From Craterostigma plantagineum (taxonomy: Eukaryota; Streptophyta; Magnoliopsida; Lamiales; Linderniaceae), in NCBI GenBank assembly GCA_027422505.1, contig JAPQWV010000337.1, forward strand, positions 248,001-312,000: a DNA stretch of 64,000 nt, read 5' to 3'. The notes under the pieces were generated by a model. The model was not told where the DNA came from. It searched no databases and was given only the letters and a program-made list of their open reading frames with translations. Each line of letters begins with the position of its first letter. The stretch's first letter is position 1. Positions 32,600 to 44,539 of the stretch are shown piece by piece. Position numbers and translations under genes: made by a program.

Positions 32600-33860
32600 C
32601 AGTCGAATCGTCCGTGGTTTTGATCTTGTATAGATGATAGAGTTAGTAACGAACGATAAGAGAGATGAGTTTAACGAGTAGAGTTTGTGAAAAATTCTTT
32701 AAAGAATTTCTTTGAACTAGGTGAGCGTGTGTGATGGTCGATAATGTATGAAGGGAAAATATATCTTGAAATTAGGAGAAGTTCTAGAAATTTAAGAGCG
32801 AGATTTGAGGCGAGAAAAATAATTTATGTCAAAAGTGGTCTAGGGTGATAGTACTAAAGTGTAAGGATCAAATCTTGAATAGGTTTGAGAAAGATTCAAC
32901 CCGAGAAAATTTTAACTCTAGAAGAATTTAACACGTTAGAAAATAAATTCGCAAGTTGAAGAATTTCGCAAGTTAAGACTTTTTAAGCTTCGCAAGAGAA
33001 TTTTTGCAAGTTATAAAACTTTCGCACGTTGAGAATTTTGAAGTTTCGCAAGAGAATTTTTGCAAGTTATAAAGCTTTCGCACGTTGAGAATTTTAAAGT
33101 TTCGCAAGAAAATTTTCGCAAGTTATAAAACTTCCGCAGGTTGAGAAAATTTTCGCGGCCAAAAGAAATTCTTGGAATAAGCAAGTGAAAGTTTCGCGGC
33201 TTAAAATTCTCGGATCTTGAAAATAGGCAGTTGCGAAAAATGTAGTATAAATAAAAGTTTCGCGGTTTTAAAATTTCTCGGATTCTTAAAGTAGGCAGTT
33301 GCGAAAAAATGCAGTATAAGGGAAAGTTTCGCGGTTTTAAAAATTCTCGGGATCAATTTTCGCGGTCATGGAAATTTCGCGGACTTGAACGATCAAGCAC
33401 AAAATGTCACGGTCAAGAACACGTTAGTACTGTTCCATTGCTTTCACGCGGTTTCTTGCCAGAAAATCGTCCGTTTTCACTCAGATCTCAACCAAAATCG
33501 CTCAAACTTGATCCTAAGCATCAGAAATTCTTCCCTAAACACATAATCGACCGATTTGTGAGCTAAAAACAACAAAAAATGGATCAAATCGACCAAAAAC
33601 AGAGAATGACCGAAATGACTTTTTCTGAAGAACTTTTGCTTAAATCTTGCTCAAAACTCGTTAAAACTGATCCAAAAGTGTTCTAAAAACATTTTAGGCA
33701 TAGAATCGATCTGGGGAAAGGTTTTAAACACAAAAACGAAGCATCAAAACCCCAAACCAAGCTCAAAATGCCCGAAAGTAAAATTTTGCTCAAAATACCT
33801 TTGATCTTTCTTGGAATCGAACGAAACTGGATTCAAATCAGTGCAGATCGATCCACGTTT
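32600..33860 (-). other. long leader of the 13.6-kb Copia element with TTTCGC repeats
   Basis: About 1.26 kb between the primer site and gag, without coding capacity. 32945-33130 contains three copies of a unit of about 62 bp (TTTCGCAAGAGAATTTTTGC, AAGTTATAAAACTTTCGCAC). 33192-33238 and 33258-33306 are two TTTCGCGG...GTTGCGAAA inverted pairs that share TTCTCGG with the hairpin array at the other end of the element. Confidence 0.7.
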
Positions 33861-33872
33861 GCTCTGATACCA
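33861..33872 (-). other. primer binding site of the 13.6-kb Copia element
   Basis: The minus strand reads TGGTATCAGAGC two bases after the 5' LTR, the initiator tRNA-Met primer site. It shows which LTR is the 5' one. Confidence 0.95.
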
Positions 33873-33874
33873 CT

Positions 33875-34165
33875 TGTTGGTCCCGAATGCACCAAACAAG
33901 GAATCAAAGAGGCTTTAATGGAATGAAAAGGGAGTATTCTCACCTTTGAGTGTGTGTGTTGTGTGAAAAATTTGGATAAGCCTTTGATCTTTGATTACTT
34001 TCAAAAGTGAGTTGGTAATACCTTATATACCACATTAACCCTAGGTATATTAAGGCCCAATCACTAAATATTAAATAATTACAATCTAGTCTAAAGCCCA
34101 AGCTAAAGATAATTACTTAATCCCAAGACTTAAACTATTGACACAATCAATTAAATATCCTAACA
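33875..34165 (-). repeat. 5' LTR of the 13.6-kb Copia element
   Basis: Direct copy of 20590-20882, with no substitutions and three short indels. Confidence 0.95.
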
Positions 34166-34320
34166 AAACCTTATTAGGAAAAAACTAGTGGGATAAAAAC
34201 CTAATGAAGGAAATAGAGTACATCATTCTTTAGATACGCTTTTTAGTTGTTGCCTCATTAAAAACCTTACTAGGAAAACCCTGTGGGAAAAACCATAGTG
34301 AAGGAAAAAAGAGTGCAACA
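34166..34320 (-). repeat. right part of the older Copia LTR, continued from 20589
   Basis: It ends GAGTGCAACA (minus strand start TGTTGCACTC). A polypurine tract (minus strand CATCAGGGGGAGT, about 34328-34340) lies 8-10 bases further, so this is the 3' LTR of the element whose pol follows. It contains internal near-repeats (CCTTATTAGGAAAA and CCTTACTAGGAAAA). Confidence 0.75.
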
Positions 34321-37300
34321 CGTATTTACTCCCCCTGATGAGAATGTCCTTTGAGATCTCTAAGTTTTCGGACTCCAATTGAATATACCAAATTTTAAAA
34401 AATTCTTAGAGGAAGTGCCTTAATAAATAGATCAGCAAGATTTTCACTTGATCGAATTTGTTGTACATTAATATCACCATTTTTCTGAAGTTCATGCGTA
34501 AAGAAAAATTTTGGTGATATGTGTTTTGTTCTATCACCTTTGATGTAACCTTCTTTTATTTGAGCTATTACATGCTGTATTATCTTCAAATAATATTATA
34601 GAAGGTAATTTCTCAATAGATAGTCCACAAGTGTCTTGAATCCGTTGAATAATAGATCTTAACCAAACACATTCTCGACTAGCCTCATGAAAATGCTAAT
34701 ATTTCTGCATGATTTGAAGAAGTAGCAATTAAGGTTTGTTTAACCGATCGCCATGAAATAGCTTTACCTCCATGTGTAAATAAGTAACCTGTTTGCGATC
34801 GTCCGTTATGCGGATCAGATAGAAATCCCGCATCTGCATAGCCAACTAAACGTGATTGTGAATTATTCGAATAGAATAACCCCGCATCTGTAGTTCCTTG
34901 AAGATAGCGGAATATTTGTTTAATCTCATTCCAATGTCGTTTAGTTGGTGAAGAACTATATCTTGCTAATAAATTCACTGCAAATGCTATATCGGGTCTA
35001 ATATGACTTGTGTGATACATTAATGCTCCAATAGCACTAAGATATGGAACTTCAGCACCAAGTATTTCTTTATTATCATCGCATGGTCTGAACGGATCTT
35101 TAGTCACATCAAGAGATCGTACGATAATTGGAGTAGTTAATGGATGTGCTTTGTCCATATAAAATCTTTTCAAGATCTTCTTTGTATAAGTCTCTTGATG
35201 GACAAATATTCCATTGTTTAAATATTCAATTTGTAGTCCGAGACAAAATTTCGTTCTTTCGAGATCTTTCATCTCGAATTCTCGTTTTAGACATGTAATT
35301 GCTTTAGTTAACTCTTGAGGAGTTCCTATAATATTTAAGTCATCAACATAAACGGCAATGATGACAAATTCATTTCCACTTCTTCTCATGAATATACAAG
35401 GGCATGTTTGATCATTTTATACCCCTCTTTTAGTAAATAATCACTTAAACGATTATACCACATACGCCCTGATTGTTTTAAACCGTAGAGCAATTTATTC
35501 AACTTTATTGAGTACTCATTTCGAGATCCTGAATTTTCAGGCAAACAAAATCCCTCAGGGAGTTTCATGTATATGTCACTTCGAGTGATCCATACAAGTA
35601 CACAGTGACAACATCCATAAGATGCATATCGAGCCCTTCACGTACTGCCAGACTAATTAGATAACGAAAAGTTGTTGCATACACCACAGGAGAATAAGTC
35701 TCTTCGTAATCAATGCCAGGTCTTTGTGAAAAGCCTTGAGCAACAAGCCGTGCTTTGTATCTCACAATTTCATCATTTTCATTTTTCTTTCTAATGAAAA
35801 TCCATTTATATCCAACTGGCTTTACATTTTCTGGTATACGAACCACGTGTCCAAATACTTTTCGTTTTCTCAAGTGATTTTAATTCTGCCTCGATTGCAG
35901 CTTTCGATTTTGGCCAATCACTTCTTTGTCGACATTCATTTATAGATTTTGGTTCATGATCCTCATTTTCATTAATATCATGTAGCGCTACGTTAAATGA
36001 GAAAATATCATCAACTTTGACTTCGTCTCGGTTCCATCTTATTCCATTTATGGGCATAATTTATTGAGATCTCTTCATTTTCAATATTTTTACAATTTTC
36101 AGGTACCTGATCAGATTATTTATTTATGCCCATGGACTCTCTTAGAGTTGACGTATCCTCGATTTGACCATCTATTTTATTTGCTCCTTTTCTTTTACGA
36201 GGATTCTTGTCTTTGGATCCCGAGGGCCTACTACGTTTCAACTGTGGTTTCGGCTCAATTTTATTATTAATATTATCAAAAGAAGTATTAATTCTAACAG
36301 GAGCATTAATAGCTGGTATATGCGATTTAGTCACCATTTTCTGGTCAGTAAAATTGTCTGGCAATTGATTTGCTAAATTTTGTAAATGAATTATCTTTTG
36401 AACTTCAAGTTCACATTCTTTTGTACGAGGATCAAAATGAGCCAATGATAATTTATTCCAACTAATATCTTTAACCAGCTGTTTATTTTCTTTATCTCCC
36501 CCTAATGTTGGAAATTTTGATTCATCAAAATGACAGTCGGCAAATCGAGCTGTAAATAAATCTTCTGTCAATGGTTCTAAATAATATTATTAACGGAGAT
36601 TCAAATCCGACATATATTCCCAACGTCATTTGAGGTCCCATCTTTGTGCGTTGTGATGACGCAATTGGAACATATACCGCACATCCAAAAATTCGTAGAT
36701 GGGAAATATTTGGTTTCCTGACCATAAACCATTTGCAACGGGGAGATATCATGATAACTAATTGGCCTTATGCGAATTAATGTCACTGCATGTAATATAG
36801 CATGTCCCCAACAAGACGAGGGAAGTTTATGCTTCACCAATAATGGCCTTGCAATCAATTACAGGCATTAACGGTTCTTCAAGACCGTTTCGCGTATGAA
36901 CACGTGGCATGAAATGCTCTATTTCAATTCCAATATGCTGCAGCATTTTTGAGGTGTCTTTATTGGATAAATGTGCACTTAATCGAATCAACTGAGTAAG
37001 AAATTTCACTGCCACGTTCAGCATAGATAACACACATACATGAGACCATTTGCTTGATGCATCAATTAATACCATTAAGTATTTAAACGGTCACATGATG
37101 GATGTATCTTTCCACAAAATATCACCATGTATCCAATCAAAAATACAACAAATTCATTATTTATTTCAATGGTGATGGCCCAATAATTAACTTCCTTCAG
37201 AGCAAGCAGCACATTTCATTAGATTGAGAAATCTTCTGGTTTCTCATTGAATGCCCTCGCGAATTTTCAATTATTTTTCGCATCATAATTAAACCGGAAT

Positions 37301-37330
37301 GGTCCAACCGGTCATGTCAAACATTAAATA
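34321..37330 (-). pseudogene. older Copia element, 5'-truncated pol (integrase, RT, RNase H)
   Basis: Reading from right to left: a pre-integrase/integrase piece near 37320-37080, integrase core start (MVLIDASSKWSHVCVLS) from 37075, integrase C-terminal part at 36858-36525 (LRIFGCAVYVP), a linker at 36571-36116, RT from 36057 to 35386 (YKARLVAQGFSQRPGIDYEET, LYGLKQSGRMWYNRL), catalytic VYVDDLNIIG and RNase H at 35389-34395 (YADAGFLSDP, NLADLFIKALP). Many frameshifts and stops show an old copy. gag, primer site and the 5' LTR are not recognisable to the right, so the element is truncated. Confidence 0.85.
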
Positions 37331-38860
37331 TTTTATTAGTAAACTTCTGGTTTACTATAACATATGACTCAGTCATTCTAAGATATGTATAGTACAACAC
37401 AACGTCAAATAAATGTAATATCTCAACTGTTTCTTTACCATTCAAACTTACTTTTGTGATGTACCATCGAGCACAGGGGATGTTGGCCAACTAGTCGACA
37501 GCCCATCGGCACTGAGTCGACCTCTCTCGGCAAGGACCATAGCCAACACGTCCCGGAGGCGTACAGCTTGGTCATATGCAAATATTCAAAACAACACGTC
37601 ACTGGCTCTATTAGTCAAAATAAACAAAATAATTTTCGCTTTCACTTTGCGTGATGTTCGACACTATATTCATATCATTATGTCGTTATATTAAACATTT
37701 ATTTTGCCATAAAATGCCTTTATACTAAATGTATGAATGGATTAATAGAAAAAAGAAATAAATTCATTATGACCGACACTATGAGCCTTAATAATTTTAT
37801 TATTATTATTACTAGGATTACTATTATTCACCATAGAAACACTGCCATGTCAGATTAGCATTTATTATTAGATGCTATGAATAATGTATATAATTTGCAA
37901 ACAACATATCACTTCAATACGTGTCGTCATATTTGACATGAAAATATAAATATTATTAAGGGCATATATCATTTGTAAATATCATTCAAATAACAATTAT
38001 TTCTACGCTTTGTTGTATTTAATTAACTCGCACATTGACATAAATAACATTAAACATGAATGGATTGAATAATATGAGCATATAAACAAGCGTCATCGAT
38101 ATAATAAATTGTTGGCTCAATTATGTCATATACTCAATATCGTCACGTACGTTCAATTAGGCATCTCATGCAATAACTAGTAAAAAAAAATTGTTTCAAT
38201 TCACAAGGCACAAGGTAACATGCTAATAGTAATGGGTTAATACGTGTCACCAGCAAAACAAAATACTTATAATATATTTAATCGTAGATGTTTCGACAAG
38301 TGGATGTCATTATTATCAATATTGTTATTATTTATTATTTAATTTGTTATGTATATCAGTATATCTGGTTGTAGTCTTGTAGACCATGACACACCTCATT
38401 TTAGTATTTTATTTTATATCTACATCTTGTCCTGATTGATAAAACCAACCACATGTATTTATTTCAACGATGAAGCATCTTATCACATCATGTATGAACC
38501 CCACTCAATAATGTCAAATTCCATCATCTTCCTCACATGAAGGTAGACGATTATGTCGGCAAAGGAAATGCTCATCATATTAGCAACGTTTACTACGAGG
38601 TTTACTAGGAAGATGAAATTTGACAATCCTCTAACTAGTGGGAAGAGCACGTAAGGCTCCTTTGGGCTGCGTCTACAACTTGCGAGGATTGGTTTCAAGA
38701 GAAGCAAAGCTTAAGCCTCAATCGAAAGCTAACTTTACATCAAGTAGATGATCATTCAAAATTTCTGCCGTCAATAATGAAGACACGTTGATGAAGAAAC
38801 GTGAGAATGAGCTTTTGAAATGAGCTCGAAAGCTGAGCCCCAATCACCGATGAATATTAT
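37331..38860. other. decayed sequence, no gene recognised
   Basis: About 1.5 kb of AT-rich DNA. A GC-richer patch at 37460-37570 looks foreign to its surroundings but encodes nothing recognisable. Part of this stretch may be the eroded 5' half of the older Copia element. Confidence 0.4.
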
Positions 38861-38863
38861 CAA

Positions 38864-39345
38864 GTGATCCTTAGTCATCCACGAAGAGAATGGAATCATC
38901 ACGATATTCTCGTTGTATTTTTAATGAAGGAGACTGAGAGCTTGAACGAGTTTCATTCTAGGTTCATTGAGTTAACAAATCAAATGAAAATATATGGAGA
39001 AGAGCTTACAAATCAGCGAATGGTTGAAAAAATTCTTATTTGTCTTCCGGAGAGATTTAATCCTATTGTGGCCGTTATTGAACAAACAAAGGATCTTTCT
39101 CAAATGAATGTTCATGAGCTGATGGGAGCATTAAAATTATTTGAAGAAAGGTTGACGAGGCAATCAGAGAAGTCGATTGAAAGTGCATTTCAATCAAAAA
39201 TGAAAGTAGATGCTAAAAGCCACGGAGAGTCTTCAAGTGGAGAACAAAATCGAAGTGGCGCTTTTAGAGGTGGTAGATCCGGTCGTAGTCGAGGAAGAGG
39301 CCGTAATTTCCAAGGTAGAGGCAGAGGCTTTTACGAAAGAAATCA
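38864..39345 (+). pseudogene. Copia gag fragment
   Basis: It reads KETESLNEFHSRFIELTNQM, EKILICLPERFNPIVAVIE and LMGALKLFEERL, the UBN2 gag of Copia elements, then an RG-rich stretch (GRSGRSRGRGRNFQGRGRG). The zinc knuckle that normally follows is missing, because the frame runs directly into LTR sequence of an oppositely oriented element. The N-terminal part is also absent. Confidence 0.85.
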
Positions 39346-40497
39346 GACCAAAAATGAAAGTGAACTTTTTCAGCACATTACTTGTAACATTTCTCCCCCT
39401 TAATGTGCTGTTCCATGACTCCAAGCAGCTCTCGCATCTTCAAGAATTTATCCTTTGGTAGTGCCTTTGTAAGTATGTCCGCCACTTGATCTTCGGACTT
39501 GCAAAACATGAGTTGAACTTCACCATCTTCAATTGCTTCTCGGATGAAGTGATACTTGATGGAGATATGTCTTGTTCGGCTGTGATAAACTGGATTCTTA
39601 GACATAGCAATGGCGGATTTGTTGTCACAAAACAGCTCCGTCGCTGATCTTTGCTTAGCTCCAATATCTTCAAGAATCTTCCGCAACCAAATTACTTGTG
39701 ACGTTGCCAATGCAGCTGAAATGTATTCGGCTTCGGCTGAAGATTGTGCGACACTTTGTTGCTTCTTCGATGCCCAAGAAAACATGCTTGAACCTAGAGA
39801 AAATGCATACCCTGAAGTGCTCTTCATGTCATCCAAAGAACCGGCCCAATCGCTATCACAATAGCCTTCCAATTTGACTTGAACTCCTCTCAAATATTTG
39901 ATTCCAAAGTTTATCGTGCCCTTGATATATCGCAGCACTCTCTTTGCAGCTCCAAGATGAATTTGACTCGGCTCAACCATGAATCTTGATAGCAAACTCG
40001 AAGCAAACATTATATCCGGCCTTTGTAGACGTGAGATATAATAAATTTCCGATTAAACTTCTATACAAGGTAGCATCAACCTTCTTTGCACCGTCTTCTT
40101 TCTTCAATTTTTCAGTCACAACCAACGGAATAGAAGTAGGATTGCAATCGCTCATGCCAAACTTTTTCAAAATATTTTCAGCATATTTTCTTTGGCAAAT
40201 AAACACACCATCACTATCTTGGTAAATTTCCATGCCCAAAAAATGACGTAGCAGCCCCATATTACTCATCTCATATCTCTTCATCATCTCACTTTTGAAT
40301 TCATGTATCATGCTCTCATTATTTCCACAAAACAACAAATCATCGACATATAGAGCAACGACGAGAATTGACGTACCTTGAGTTTTCACGTAGAGTGTAG
40401 ACTCGCTCTTACTCTTCTTGAAACCTTGATGTGTGAAGTAGGAATCAACTTGGCTATACCAAGCATTTGGAGCTTGCCTCTCGCCCAGAAAAATTAA
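39346..40497 (-). pseudogene. truncated Copia RT-RNase H with LTR remnant
   Basis: Minus strand. The RT tail starts at about 40497 (ERQAPNAWYSQVDSYF, catalytic LYVDDLLFCG, ending near 39990). After a frameshift near 40000 comes RNase H (CDSDWAGSLDDMKSTSG, SAEAEYISAALATSQ, CDNKSAIAMSKNP, HISIKYHFIRE, VADILTKALP), ending about 39400. The polypurine tract (minus strand TAAGGGGGAGAAA, 39390-39402) and some 40 bases of LTR (ending + strand TTGTAACA at 39389) follow. The upstream RT, integrase and gag are cut off. Confidence 0.88.
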
Positions 40498-41171
40498 ATG
40501 TTGCACTATTAACATTCAATATAACAATTTAATTTGCAGTACTGACCAGTATTTACACGTCACGTTAGATTGGAGGAATTCTGGCTTCCCAATATGTACA
40601 ACTGAAGTTTACACGACCGATTAATAATAGTCAATTATATATCACAAGTTTTTTAATGACATTGTTAAATCATATAGTCATACAATCATTATATATCGTA
40701 TAATTACATATTGAGTACGGATACAAGTATATTAGAGATTGATAAACTCTAATGCTAAAAAGCAACGTCAAGTCAATTATTAAATTCTAAATGATGTATA
40801 TAGCGCATAATAACTTTCTATCGAAGCTCATTATAAGCTCACATACTGATACTGTAATCTGCTAACTTATTAAACCTATAAAGGCCTCAGAAGTAAAGGT
40901 TAAAATGATCGGCCCACAATTAATTTATTTATTTCAGCATACTGGGTTATTTGAGAACGAGTGGCCCAACGTTTATCTTATTATTACTGAATTAAATTTC
41001 CAATCCCGCTACTCTAAACCCCTCCCTCGCAAAGAAAGGAAGTATCGAAACGGTCAGAGTATATTGTCGTCGGAATTTTGGAAGCACGGTCTGGTGTTGC
41101 GCAATTGAGAGATTAGCAAGATTATTTCTATCTGTAGGATTGAATCTATTAATATTTGTCGTCGAATTGCC

Positions 41172-44100
41172 ATGGGTAGCAAGATCTTTGAGGTTAGTAC
41201 TATGTTGTATTTATGACTGTGAAATATGATATTTTCCAAACCTCCAAAATTTCTGGGAATTGGGTTTTTGAATGTATCCTGTGATGTTGTTAAATGATGT
41301 GTTGTTATTGTGCTAAGTAACAATTTGCGTTTCTGAATGTATGATATGATATTGTCAACTGATATGCTGTTATTGTTCTGAGTATCAATTTCCGGCCGTA
41401 CATTGTTTTAATACAGACAGTATTAGAAACACAGTTCCCTAGAGAATCTGTGAAGCCAGGAAGGGTGGTGATATTTGCCACTTTTAAGGAAATATGCTCG
41501 CATCTAATGGAAGTCTTGAATACAGCAGAGATAGCTGAGATGGTTTCAAAAAGCCAATTTGGACATTTAATAGTCTCCGCAGAGAATTTTCAGGTATCAG
41601 GACAGTTGTTGTGGTATATGATGCAGTGTCAAATCAAATATGATGACACGGATGATCTGTGGATGGTTATTGAAGATAGACCCGTAGGGTTTTCATCGGT
41701 GGAATACTCGCTGCTAACAGGCCTCAAATTTGGCCCTGAGGATCCAATAGATGTTAATACAGCCTTTATTACAAGACATTTTGGAAACAAAAAGAAAATT
41801 ATGTTGCGAGACATAAAGAACCGACTGAATACGATGAGAAGCCATTCAGATAGTACCATTGATGTTGAGAAGCTAAAGTTGGCGTGTTTGATGTTTGTCG
41901 CCGGCGTGATTCAATTACGAAGTAATAGAGAGAGTGCTTACGTCGATCCTGCAATAATGTATCTGGTGGAAGATTTTGAGAAATTCAATGCTTACCAATG
42001 GGGAACCATAGCATTCAATGAAGCCCTAACGTCACTTAAGAGGGATCTCTCCCAACTGATGAGTCGACCGTTGAGCAAGCGAACAAAAATCCAAACTTAA
42101 GTTTAGGAGGTTTTGTACATCCATTTCAGGTAATAATGCTGTGTTTATTAATTCAGTTGCTGATATCTATTATTTCACATTGACTTTGAAATAAAATGTA
42201 CATCCTTATTTAGATATTTGCTTATGAATGTATCCCTGGAGTTGCAAAGTCGTTTGCGAAGAGACTTGAGGGAGTGGAACCTAGCCTTCCACGAATGTGT
42301 CGGTGGAAGACAAAAGATTGGAGTACTAAGTACTCGCCGAGGTTGGAGCAGGTCATAGAAGCTGTTTCTTCTGAAGGTGTTGGCAGATGTATTTTGCAGC
42401 CAACTGTTGAAGAATCCGCTTCCTTCTTTATTAGATCAAGTCACTCCGAAGTCCAGAACCGCACTCCACTGCTGTGGAAGGTCAATATGTGTTTGGAGAA
42501 GGGAGTTACGGTTATTTGTCCTCGAGTAGCAGGAAACGTTTCAGCTAAGCATGCAAGAAACGTAGATGCAACAGAGATTGAGGAAGAGTGTGACGCAGAA
42601 GAGGACAATGAACATAACAGTCCGAAATCATCGGGTAGTAAAGATTCGGCCATTGGTGACTCTATATCAGAAGACGTTGTTGTTGTTGAGGGTAGGAAAA
42701 TGTCTGGTAAGAAATCAGGAAAGGTAATGAACAAGGTGATTGGTCGGAAGTCCACACCGAAAAAACTGACACGACAGGGAAAACGTCTGAGTGAAACTGA
42801 TCCGTCAAGTGGGTTCGTCGATTCGGTGAAAAAATCAAAGTTATCGAATCAGAAGCGCGGTGTCACGGTTAATGCAGAGAGCGAAAGAGACGATGAGATG
42901 GAGAATGAGGATGGTCAGCCGAGAACACGAGGTGCCAAAGGTAGTCAGCATGCCTGATGAAGACGTTACACAGGCGGAAGAAATTTCGAGTTTGTTAGAT
43001 TTATTCTGATTTAATTATATTTTTATATGCCTCTACGTATCACTACTAACATTATGTACTCGGTTTGATAATTATCCTGGTCTAACCGCTTAAACTTTTT
43101 TACGTGCAGTTGTGCGGAAAATGCAGGCGCTGGAATACAAAATGCAAATTCAGTCGGAGGAAGTATCTACTGTGAAAATGTCATCTCTGCAAGCATTGGA
43201 TGCAAATTCAGTCGGAGGAAGTATCTACTGAGAAGGCAGTACAGCTCAAGGCGCACGTTGATGTATTATCAGACCCTCATTGCACAGGTGGTATTTATTT
43301 TTTAATTCTCGATATTGATATTTTGAAATAGCATTGGTTACAAATAAATCTACCATCTGCTCACAAATTATTTTCGTAAGACCAGCCGCTGACATGGTGT
43401 CAATACCAAAAACGTAAATAATATTGTAAACAATATAACGTCATGTGCAGTTGAGGGAAATCAGCAACTTCCAGCTTCTGGAAGGCTTAAGCTTGCAGAG
43501 GATGCGTTCCTACGTAACAATTCTGCTGTTTCAAGACAAGCTTATACCCATCGTAAGCTTGACGAGCATATTCTGTATAAGCTAACATTCTGGCCAATGG
43601 CAGAACAAGAGATTAAAACTATGCAGTAGTGCCGCCAGAGTGGCCTTTCTGGAAATCCTTTGTCGCCGACCTTCTTCCGGACCCTAATGACAGCAAGCCA
43701 ACCACTGCAAAATGATGTGAGTGTGTAATTGAATATATATAGTCATAGTAATATGTATCTCCGCTGTTTACAACAATATAAAGATTTACGTATATATATG
43801 TGCATATTCATGGTTATGTGATGAATTGATTGGTTCGTTGTTTTTAAAGCATGTTGATGAATGCATCCGCGGTTTCATTGAGATGCAATTAAAGTGCAAA
43901 ATCCCCTCGAAGAATGTCGCTTTCATGAGCACGCTGTTCAGTCAGATTATCATGTCGCTCTCCGGTGTAAATGAAAGTGTTAGTTTGAGTGAATTTACGA
44001 CATCCACGCTTGGAAAGTACCCAGGGTGGCCTTCGTGCCCATGGAGCAGAGAGGAGACAATAGTTTTCCCGCTGGAAGTAACTAGCTGTGAATGGGTTCT

Positions 44101-44539
44101 GTGTGTTATTCATCCGAATAGTACTGAAATGGAAATTTGGGACCCGCAGAGGGGAGCTCATGCAGATGCCAAGTTAGTCGATAACGCAATAGACAATGTT
44201 TCTATCATAATCAGTCGTTTGCTACAGGAATTGTCACTCTTGGCAATGGACTCTGCGTTATCAATTAAGCATTATGAACGCCTCCCGCAGCTAGCTGACA
44301 GGCAAGTTCCAGAGTTTTTCATAATAATTATATGTGCATTGAAAAGGTCATTAAAGATTTGTGTTTTCGTCTTATGCAGTGGTGATAACTGCGTAGAAGT
44401 AGTTTTCAGCGCATTTACGACGATGTTTTCTGAACATATTGCCGCTGAGGTAACCAAGTCTCATTTAACGGAGTTCAGAAAATATTTGGCGGCAAGCGTG
44501 TTCTTCTCCTACTGGCAGTGGCCACCGTGGAGTGAGTGA
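41172..44539 (+). pseudogene. DUF1985/Ulp1-like cysteine protease, pseudogene (copy A)
   Basis: Exon map by comparison with copy B at 52576-56401: 41172-41192, 41417-42129, 42214 to about 42950, pieces near 43110-43280 and 43450-43720, 43850-44301, and 44380-44539. The N-terminal DUF1985 region is clear (DDLWMVIEDRPVGFSSVEYSLLTG, LKLACLMFVAGVI, FEKFNAYQWGTIAF). The C-terminal Ulp1/C48 region is HVDECIRGFIEMQ ... CEWVLCVIHP ... MEIWDPQ ... YWQWPPW. Compared with copy B, the catalytic His is Glu (CEWVLC against QHWVLC) and the catalytic Cys is Asn (GDNCV against GECGV). Breaks are a 1-base frameshift near 42050, a 58-base out-of-phase duplication at 43142-43230, and an in-frame TAG near 43627. 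The last intron has a GC donor (AG|GCAAGT). Ulp1-family enzymes cleave SUMO-like conjugates; this copy should be inactive. Confidence 0.82.

Larger units (their letters stand above)
20590..34165 (-). mobile_element. 13.6-kb Ty1/Copia element with extra ORF, very recent insertion
   Basis: LTRs of 293 bp (left, 20590-20882) and 291 bp (right, 33875-34165) begin TGTTGG and end CTAACA on the + strand. They differ only by two single-A indels and one 4-base indel, with no substitution that I can find. On the minus strand the order is 5' LTR, primer site, long repeat-containing leader, gag with zinc knuckle, protease, integrase, reverse transcriptase, RNase H, a 1.7-kb non-coding stretch with hairpins, a very large extra ORF, polypurine tract and 3' LTR. 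The flanks share AAAC (20586-20589 and 34166-34169), a slightly worn target duplication. gag and pol contain frameshifts, and RT has an in-frame deletion at a conserved motif. The layout resembles the Sirevirus-like group of Copia elements, although the LTRs are short for that group. Confidence 0.93.
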
